64,000 nt of DNA from Muscardinus avellanarius (taxonomy: Eukaryota; Chordata; Mammalia; Rodentia; Gliridae). The position numbers were made by a program, and so were the translations under genes. Where the stretch lies: the NCBI GenBank assembly GCA_963383645.1, contig OY726560.1, positions 63,052,058 through 63,116,057 on the forward strand, read 5' to 3'. Under the pieces are notes generated by a model that had not been told where the DNA came from, did not search any database, and worked only from the letters and a program-made list of their open reading frames with translations. Below are positions 55,916-64,000 of this stretch, piece after piece (position 1 is the stretch's first letter; every line of letters begins with the position of its first letter).

Positions 55916-55929
55916 AAAAATTCTTTTTT

Positions 55930-56521
55930 ATTAAAAAAATAATAATAATGTGAGCATCTTTATGCTTAAAAGCCAATATACTTCAGTGTGGAGAGCAGAA
56001 ACTTACATTCCTAATACATTTTTGCACAAAACTCTGAAAAAACTATTAGGACATGATTTGATCATATTTCTGATTTTCACTATTTTCACAAGAAAATTAA
56101 AAAAGGAACATTAATAAACCATTTCCTGGCAATAAAGTAGTTAGGTATGGAAACAGAAATTACTTGTCTCACTCATCCCTTTCCTGATATGATGGGCACC
56201 TATTCTGCTGATCCCCCACATCCTTTTCAGCTAATAGATTATAAAACAATTATTAACTTAGAAAATCTCAAGTATGATAAAAGTTTATAGTGATGAGTAC
56301 ACATAAAGTCATCAGCCACTTCTTTGTCAAATATGCAAGAGAAGATTCATAGTCTCTACACCTGTGTATTCTGCAACTACATCTGTTGGCACACATACTA
56401 GCTCCAGAGCATATGCCATTGATATGCATTTGTGTCATTTGATAAAGAAGTTTTGTCAATTCATAACCTACCTGATTTTCTTTGAAACATAAAATTTTCC
56501 ATTAACTTTGTGCCAAGTTTT
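55930..56521. other. Unassigned AT-rich DNA
   Basis: Nothing recognised. Confidence 0.5.
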
Positions 56522-57290
56522 ATTTCCCCATCTAATGTGAGAGATAGTTTTGCTGGGTAGAAAATTTTTGGCTGGAAGTTGTTTTCTTTCAAAGTTTGGA
56601 ATATGTTAATCCAGGCCCTTCTGGCTTTCATGACATGGTTTGGGAAGTCTGGAGTGATCTAATTGGTTTGCTTCTGAATGTCACTTGGAATTTTGTTTTT
56701 GTTGCCTTTAAGATTCTCTCCTTGGCTTCTTCATTGGTCATTTTGACTATTATGTGGTGTGGGGAACATTTTTCTGATCCTGTCTAAATGGGATTCTATA
56801 AGTTTCCTGTAACTGTGTGTTGACCTCTTGCTCTATATTTGAAAATTTTTCTGCTCTTACTTCTTTGAAAAGATTGTTGATCCCTTTGGTTTCACCTTCC
56901 TTTTGCTCCTCTATGCCAATTATTTTTAGGTTAGCTCTTTTAAGATTGGGCCATATTTCTTCAATGCCCAATTTCTGCTGTCAAATTGTTTTTTTTTTCT
57001 AAGTTATAAATTATGCATTTGTTTTTGGAGTGATAATCTTCTAGGAGCAAGATTCTATTCCTATGTGGTCTAATTGATTTATTATAATTTGAATTGATAC
57101 TTTTACTTCAATGATTGCATCCTTTATTTCTTTCAGACTCTCTCTAAATTCTTTTCAGAAGTCCTATATTATTTCTACAGTTATATTCCTGATTTGACCT
57201 TCTGGAGATCCCTGCAATTCTGTGTTATCAGGTTCTGTTTTTGTGGGGTTGTGGGAGCTCATTGCTCCCTTGTTGTTCCTCCTTCTCATA
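56522..57290 (-). mobile_element. L1 ORF1 fragment, antisense
   Basis: Reverse complement of L1 ORF1 from its start (ATG near 57,288) to the C-terminal domain (minus-strand TCAAATTAGATGGGGAAATAAA at its left end). It is cut at both ends and mutated, with a frame partly open at 56,750-56,971. No 5'UTR, tail or duplication is visible. Confidence 0.85.
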
Positions 57291-57627
57291 ATTTAAATTT
57301 TTTTTTCAGAATAAAATTTTTTTCCATCTCATTTTGCTATGGTAAATGACACTTTGGCTACCTAGAAGTTTTGAGTTTCTCACTATAATTAGCAAGAAAA
57401 TTTATTCATATCATATTGTAAATAATTGATTTGCATTTTGTATATACTAGAGAGCTCACTACACCTTGATCTATAATTATTCAAAGTTTCCAAAGCTTTG
57501 TTCCTCTTTAACAAAATTCATATCACTAAGGAAATGAAACAAAATAAACTACAGACATAACAATATCTGTGTTTAGGTATTTATCATGTATTCTATTTAC
57601 ATTTTTGTTATGTAAAATAATAATACT
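57291..57627. other. Unassigned AT-rich DNA
   Basis: Nothing recognised. Confidence 0.5.
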
Positions 57628-58101
57628 TGCTGGGTGTGGTGGCATATTGTTGTAATCCCAGTACTTGAAAAGCTAAAACAGCTGGGAGTGGTGGTGCAGG
57701 TTTGTAATCCCTGCGCTTGTGAGGCTGAGACAGGAGGATCATACAGGTTCGAAGCCAGCCTCAGCTACTAAGTGAGACACTGTTTCCAAATAAAATGTTT
57801 TTTTAAAAAAAAAAGGTCTGGGAGTATATCCCAGAGGTAGAAAGCCTCTGGATTCCACCCCTAGTACCACAAAAAATAAAAAAGAAAAAAAAAAGCTAAA
57901 ACAGGAGGATCACAGATTCATGCCTAGCGCCTAGCCTTAGCTACTTAGTGAGGCCATTCACAACTTAGTGAGATCCTGTTTCAAAATAAAGAATAAAAAA
58001 TAGGGCTTGCATTGGGACTCAGAGGTAGAATTTCCCTGGGATCAATCCCCACTTCTGTACAAATTAATAAATAAACAAATAAATAAATAAATAAATAAAT
58101 A
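57628..58101 (+). mobile_element. Older SINE split by a younger SINE, (AAAT)n tail
   Basis: Left part GCTGGGTGTGGTGGCATATTG (57,630-57,680), resuming at 57,891 (GCTAAAACAGGAGGATCACAG) and ending CAATCCCCACTTCTGTAC with AAAT units to 58,101. Confidence 0.9.
57681..57890 (+). mobile_element. Younger SINE nested in a SINE
   Basis: GCTGGGAGTGGTGGTGCAGG to CACCCCTAGTACCAC and an A-rich tail. The duplication AAAGCTAAAACA is at 57,669 and 57,892. Confidence 0.92.
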
Positions 58102-58384
58102 AGCAGCCATATTTGAAGATTTATGATCATAACATTTATGTTAAAAATCATAAACATTTATGTTAAACATAATATAACATAAGCATTTATGTCAAAAATT
58201 TGTAGCAAAGTCCGTTTACTATATGTTTTAAAGCTATTATTAATCACAGTTCATTTTTCTTTTTTATTACTATTATACTTTAGTGAATGGATTTTGAACT
58301 AGTGAAGCATTTTTGTAAATAGGGACTATTAAAAAAAACAAGAACTACTTACAGGAAAAAAATAAATAAGAAGAACAGCACATC

Positions 58385-60883
58385 TCAGTCAAGCTAACAC
58401 TGGATCTCTATTGCCATTAAAGGAGTGTCTCGATCTCTATTGCCATAAAAACAGCATTTTGATAAGAGAAAAAATCAGAAAAAAATTTAACAAAGCAACA
58501 AAAGTTGAAAGGAAAGAGAAACAAAGCCAGAAGACTGAACATAGTACAGTAAAGGACACCACACATCTCCACCGAGGAACAGCTGCTGTGGGAACCAAAG
58601 CAGCACCATCTTGCCTAACCACACAAGAACAGCTGACACTGTGGCCTCCAGAGACACTAGCAAAAAACCAATAACTTGATATGAAGTAAGTGACTACAGC
58701 TCATTATAATTGTAAGCAGTCTGCATCTGGCTCCACAGCCCATAGAGATCCAACTGTCAGGATGCCCAGCTAGAACCTGCAGTAGCAGTGGTTAGGCCCA
58801 CCTCATCCTCTAGCAATCCAAAGTAGTTATCAGCAACACCATGAGTGAAATAGCCATTCCTAAGGGAGAACACCCAGCCCTGTCACAAGGACTTCCAGAG
58901 TAAACAACAGAATTGCAGGGTATGAGACTTTGTGGTTCACTCTGGTAAATGTGGGGTTGAGTCTGCTTTTGATCACATCAGAGGAAAAGATTAGGAGACA
59001 ACCCCCAAGGCCAATCAGGTAAAAATGCCTACAGTCTGCAGGGCAAAAAGCCCTAGTATAGCTTCCAGAAATGGCCACAGCCCTCCCAATTGAGGTTACT
59101 AGAGAGAAGTCAGACCAACCCAGCCCTATCTGTGGAGAAGGCAGAACCCTACGCATATGCCAGGCCTGGTTCCAGCAGCACCTGCCACCTACATCACAGA
59201 CACAGGCTCTGAGCCTATGAAAAGTGTGGAGACCCACACTTACACTGGATCTGGCCCCAGTGATATTCGCCACCTGCAGAGATGGAAAACAACTTAGGGA
59301 TAGACCATGTAGAGAGCTCAGAGATCCAGACTTGCAGCAGGAGAGGCTCTAGTGGCACTCAGCACCTGCACAGACAGAGACACAAACCAGGGTCCCAATC
59401 ATTGAAGAGCACCAAAAAGTTGGGCTACAAACTAACATCATTGCTAGAGGTTACAGAAAAAAATGACATCATTGCTATAGATTACAGAGCAAATGAGAGC
59501 TTTTCAAACATGCTCAATAACCTAATATAGCAAGTGAACCTTAAATGGCTGAAGGTATCCATGTAGACCCAAGAGGACTGCAGAGGCCAAGTCTGCTCTG
59601 TACTCATATATTTCTCGGGTTGTGTTGTTGTTTTTGTTGCTGTTTTGTTTTGTTGTGTGTGTGTGATTGTTTGCTTGCTCTCTTTCCCACCTCTTTTACA
59701 AGCTATTTCCCTCTTTCATATCTACTCTCTTTTCTCCACCTCTTTTTTCTTTTCTTATCTTTGTCTTGAATTAAATCTACTTCATATCACTCTACCTAAA
59801 TACACTGGTTACTAGAATCCTTCTTTATATTTACTATCTCTAATCCCTACTATATATTATCATGTTACACTCAAACTCTCATTCTACTTGATCCTATCTG
59901 CTGCTTTACCCTATTCTTTTAACCACTACTCCAGATCTTTTCTCCTCACTCAAACTTCATCATTGAATACAACACACAACTTACCCTTGTATATACCAGC
60001 TGATGTCTACAGGGTGAAACAAAGCTATCAAAAGCAATAAAGATACAAACTTAAGAAACATGAAATCATGAGAAAGAAGAATAACAAGTAAGCAATAAGC
60101 TCCCACAACCCCACAATAACAGAACCCACCAACAAAGAACTGTAGAGATCACTAGAAGGAAAAATCATAACTTTAATAGTAAAAATAATACAGCATTTCC
60201 AAAAAGAAATTAGGAAGAGCCTAATTTAAATAAACAAATAAAAAATTAATCTAACATCCTGCACAGGAATCAGAAAGAAGTTCTGAAGAAAAAGAAGTGA
60301 AGGCATCAATACAAACTATAAACAATAGACTAGACCACATGGAAAATAGAATCTCACTCTTAGAAGATGACTATTTTTTTAAAAAAAAGGAATAGTATAT
60401 AATTTGGAAAAAATTCAACAGTATGAATTAAAAATAGAGATCTGGGCCAATTTTAAAAGAACTAAACTAAGAATAATAGGTACAAAGAGGGAAAAGAAGC
60501 TGAAACTTTAAAAATAAATAATCTTTTCAGAAAAAGTAATATGAGAAAATTTCCCAAACATAGAATAAGAGTTCAAAACACCATTACAGAAAATATATAG
60601 AACCCCCAGTAGACAAAATCAGAGAAAAGGTTCACCATGCCCCATAACAATCAAACTGATTAATATAAGACAAGGAGAAAATATTAAAGACAACAAAAGT
60701 AAAAGACCAAGTGACATTCAGAGGCAAACCATTAAGAATCACTCCAGACTTCCCAAACCAAGTCATGAAAGCCAGGAGGACCTGGAGAAGCATATTCCAA
60801 ACTCTGAAAAATAACAACTTTCAGCCAAAACCTTTCTACTCAACAAAACTATCTCTCAAATTCAATGGGAAAATAAAAATCGA
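58385..60883 (+). mobile_element. Old L1, 5'UTR and ORF1, host of an ORF1-only element
   Basis: L1-type 5'UTR words (CAAGCTAACACTGGATCTC...CATAAAAACAGCATTTTGATA) start near 58,385. A pyrimidine-rich stretch lies at 59,690-60,000. ORF1 starts near 60,068 (ATGAGAAAGAAGAATAAC) but is full of stops. ORF1 is interrupted at 60,883 and resumes at 63,153. Confidence 0.8.
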
Positions 60884-61635
60884 ACTTCTGGGAAGATGGC
60901 GACCAAGAAAAGCATGGCTTAAGAGCCCCGCCAACAACCAATCTCCATTACCACAAAATCAGCGCCTTTCATAGCCAGAAAACACTATCACCAGAGAAAC
61001 AAAAAAATCACCAGGCTCCAGAGAGGAGGGGGACTCAGAACGGAGCTCAGAGCCACAGAGGAGATACGCCGGCCTCACTCCCGAGGACGTGCACCTTACT
61101 GCCGGCGGCAGCGGCGACTTCACTGGATGGCTACAGCTACAGACCAACACACTCAACAGCCCACCAGGCTCCAGAGAGAAGCGGCGGACAGCGAGCCAAG
61201 GGACAGAGCGGAGCTCAAAACCAGAAAAGAAATACTATAGCCTCACGGCCGAGGGCATGACAGTGGCGCCATATTGCCACCGGCGGCAGCAGCAGCAAAT
61301 TCACAGAGTCCACTACAGCTCCATCTGCATACTCAACAACAATGAGTCAAATTGGGGGCCCCAGAGGAGAAATCCCAGTACTGCACTCACAGGGACTTGA
61401 CCCAGTGGGGGAGTGGCAGTGGCAGAGATATCACACCATAGAAGAACGCCCAACTTGGCACCCCCCCACAGTCTAAAGCAGCCTCTATCGACTCCCTGGG
61501 TCGGAGACTCTGTGATACATCCCAGTAAAGGAGGAGTGGGGTCTGAGATACCACAGACTCGAGATCCACAGCACCTTAAGTGAAGTCGTAGTGACCCAAG
61601 GGAAGAACCCAGAGAAGGCACAAGCTTCCAAAAGC

Positions 61636-62553
61636 ATGGGAAAGAGGAATAACACTGGAGCAATGAATGCCCACAACTCCACAACATCAAAACCTGATAT
61701 AACAGAAATTCAGAGATTTCTAGAAGATCGAATCAAGAAAATAACTGTAGAAATAATAGAGGTGTTTTGAAAAGAATTCAGAGAGAGCCAAAAAGAGATA
61801 AAGGATGCAATTAATTAAGTAAAAGCCTCAATTCAAAGTACAACCAACTGATTAGACCACATGGAGAAGAGAATCTCGCTCTTAGAAGATGAGCAATCCA
61901 AAAATGAACGCATAGTTTCTAATCTAGAAAAAAATATCCGACAGCAGGAATCTGACATTGAAGAAATATGGGCTCATTTTAAGAGAGCTAACCTAAGAAT
62001 AATTGGAATAGAGGAGGGAAAAGAAGGTGAAACCAATGGGATCAACAATCTCTTCAAGGAAGTAATAGCAGAAATTTTTCCAAACATAGAGCAAGAGGTT
62101 GATGCACAGGTCCAGGAAACTTATAGAACTCCCTTTAGACAGGATCGGAGAAGAGGATCCCCACGCCACATAATTGTCAAAATGACCAATGTGGAAGCCA
62201 AGGAGAGAATCTTAAAGGCAACAAAAACAAAGGGCCAAGTGACATTCAGAGGCAAACCAATTAGAATCACTCCAGACTTCCCAAACCAAGTCATGAGAGC
62301 CAGAAGGGCTTGGAGTAACATATTCCAAACTCTGAAAGAAAACAACTTCCAGCCAAAAATTTACTACCCAGCAAAACTTTCTATCAAATTAGATGTGGAA
62401 ATCAGAAGCTTCCATGATAAACAGAAACTGAAGGAATTTATGTCTTTAAACCCAGCACTAGAGAAAATAATCAAAGAGATTAACTACAAAGAAGAAATAG
62501 GTAACACACACCAGAACCAGAGAAACAAGATTTTCCATCCAACAGACAACTAA
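61636..62553 (+). pseudogene. L1 ORF1 in the ORF1-only element, three stops
   Basis: ATG at 61,636 (MGKRNNTGAMN). The frame is kept from start to the normal stop at 62,551, with no net frameshift, but has stops at 61,768, 61,816 and 61,849. The first and third are TGA where sister copies have or imply CGA, the mark of CpG decay. After the third stop, 231 codons are open (61,861-62,553) with the rest of the coiled coil, the RRM-type segment (NLRIIGIEEGKEGE) and the C-terminal domain (HIIVKM, TFRGKPIRITPDFP). Better kept than the copy at 24,024. Confidence 0.92.
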
Positions 62554-63152
62554 GATTAGTTATCTGTGGAGATTCATTATTTATGTTAGACTTTTACCTA
62601 TCTCTAAATTGTATTTTGCTTTGATTGTTGTTAATTTTTAGGATTTCTAGTTGGAATATTAATATACCTTCAGATATAGCATTTGGAAATATTTTATCCC
62701 ATTCTATCAGTAACTTTTAACTCTGTTTACATTGTCTTTGGATATACAATACTTTTTTTATGTTTTAGGGAGTTTGTATACTCTTCTGTTGCCTGTGCCA
62801 TTGAAATCATATCCAAGAAATCACTGCCAATTTCAATGTTGTGAGGTTTTATGACCCAGATTTTCTTCTAAAAGTTTATAGTCTTAAGATTTATATTTAG
62901 GTCTTTTATCTATTTTGAGTTAATATTTGTATATGGGATTAGGTAAGGGTCCAATTTTATTCTTTTTCATGTAATTATTATTTTTCAACAATATTTAATT
63001 AAAAGATTATTATTTCCTCCACCAAATGTTCATGGAAACCTTGTCAAAAATAACTTGACAATATATGGAAGAATTTAGCTCTAGGCTTTTATTTAACTCC
63101 AATGGTTTATATATCTGCCTTTATAACAGTACTACACTGTTTCAATTATTGT
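62554..63152 (-). mobile_element. Captured antisense L1 piece, second copy
   Basis: Collinear with 24,938-25,540 from the first base after the ORF1 stop (GA(C/T)T(A/G)GTTATCTGTGGAGATTC), with few differences. Confidence 0.9.
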
Positions 63153-64000
63153 TAAGAATTTATGTGTTCCAAACCAGCACTAGAAAAAATACTCAAAGAG
63201 ATTGACAGAAAGAAGAAATGAATAATAAATGCCAGAACCAGAGAAACAATAATTCCCATCAAACAACTAAGCAAAGGAAAAACACTACCTTAAACAGAAG
63301 TCAAAACTTAAATGTTAGGAATTTTTAAACAATCTCTCAATAATCACTCTGAATATAAATGGCTTCAACTCCCCGGTAAAAAATATTTAAGGTGGCAAAA
63401 TAGATTAAAAACCAGAATCCATATATATCCTGCCTATAAGAAAAACACTTTACAAGTAATGATAGGCACAAACTAAAGGTGAAGGGCTGTAACAAGGTTT
63501 TCCATGCTAATAGAATGCAGAAGAAGCAACTATGATATAAGACACATTAGACTTCATGCCTAAACTTATCAGAAGAAACAAAACAGGTCATTTTTTTTTA
63601 CTGGTAAAAGAAACAATCCACGAAGAGGATATAACAATAATCAACATTTATGCCCCAAATATAGGTGCAACACTTTCATTAAAAAAAAACCTCTTCATGA
63701 CATAAGCCATACATAGATCCCAATACAATAATATTGTGAGACTTCAACACTCTTCTCACACCACTAAACCAATATTCTAGAAAAAAGGTCAATAAAGATG
63801 TCTCAAATCTAAATAACATAAACCAATTGAACCTATTAGACACATACAGAATATTCCACTCAAAACCAGATGAATTCACATTTTTTTTTCAACTGCTCAC
63901 TGAACCTTCTCCAAAATAGATCACATCCTGGGCCACAAATCAAGCACTAGCAAATTCAAAAAATGTGACATAATCCCCTGCATCTTTTCATATCACAATG
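63153..64000 (+). pseudogene. Host L1, ORF1 end and ORF2 start, runs off the window
   Basis: ORF1 C-terminus resumes (AAGAATTTATGTGTTCC). ORF2 begins near 63,313 (aligned with 44,519) and is covered only through the endonuclease, ending at the SD-H region, where this copy reads S-Y-H-N. Many frameshifts and stops; no product. It shows that the older lineage had His where the long L1 has Asn. Confidence 0.85.

Larger units (their letters stand above)
60884..63152 (+). mobile_element. ORF1-only L1 derivative, second copy, 3' side lost
   Basis: It starts ACTTCTGGGAAGATGGCGACC inside the ORF1 of an older L1. 5'UTR to 61,635, ORF1 to 62,553, then the same captured antisense L1 text as at 24,938, up to TTTCAATTATTGT. 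It then switches to the host ORF1 with no A tail and no duplication. About 28 nt of host ORF1 are missing at the junction. One deletion removing the element's 3' end, the right duplication and some host DNA explains all of this. Confidence 0.87.

Overview
The window looks like intergenic DNA from a placental mammal, most likely a rodent. It is AT-rich and has no bacterial-style genes. It is packed with L1 (LINE-1) retrotransposons, LTR elements and a dimeric SINE. The SINE joins a 7SL/B1-like left half (GGGCGTGGTGGCGCAC, then TTGTAATCCC) to a tRNA/ID-like right half (GGTCTGGGAGTGTAGCCC, then CCAGTACCAC). That B1-dID layout is known from squirrel-, dormouse- and beaver-type rodents; the species cannot be fixed from sequence alone. 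I find no convincing intact host protein-coding gene. Nearly all the open frames lie in retroelements or tandem repeats.

Layout. 0-9.7 kb: two solo LTRs (30-608 and 1515-2431), SINEs, two MER5-like DNA-transposon relics and long unassigned stretches. 9.7-15.4 kb: a minus-strand LTR element with no visible gag/pol/env. It contains a solo LTR, which contains a SINE, which contains another solo LTR; its 5' LTR is split by a further solo LTR. 15.5-23.2 kb: SINE-in-SINE, an old antisense L1, and unassigned DNA. 23.2-26.4 kb: a complete L1-like element that carries ORF1 but no ORF2. 27.7-30.2 kb: an L1 cut off at its 3' side. 32.4-33.1 kb: a decayed ERV-L-like pol relic. 33.3-36.4 kb and 50.0-55.9 kb: two copies of a composite element. 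39.8-49.5 kb: a nearly full-length L1 (42,054-48,598) inserted in an older L1. 56.5-57.3 kb: an antisense L1 ORF1 fragment. 58.4-64 kb: an old L1 with a second ORF1-only element inside it.

The strongest candidate for something undescribed is the composite element. It has GC-rich tandem repeats of about 125-140 bp, then a unique core of about 0.5 kb, then a VNTR with a 100-bp period, then an L1-3'UTR-like tail with an A-rich end. Each copy is flanked by its own target-site duplication. This is the same architectural logic as the hominoid SVA/LAVA elements (VNTR composite, mobilised in trans by L1), built from different parts. The second candidate is the ORF1-only L1 derivative, present twice, in which ORF2 is replaced by an antisense piece of an ancient L1.

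How the parts work together: L1 supplies ORF1p and the endonuclease/reverse transcriptase. SINEs, composite elements and ORF1-only elements look like parasites of that machinery, because they share A-rich tails, 8-17-bp target duplications and, for the longer ones, L1-type 3' ends. The one long L1 here cannot be the source today: it has a 13-nt deletion in ORF1, Asn at the expected catalytic His of the endonuclease, and a stop codon in ORF2.
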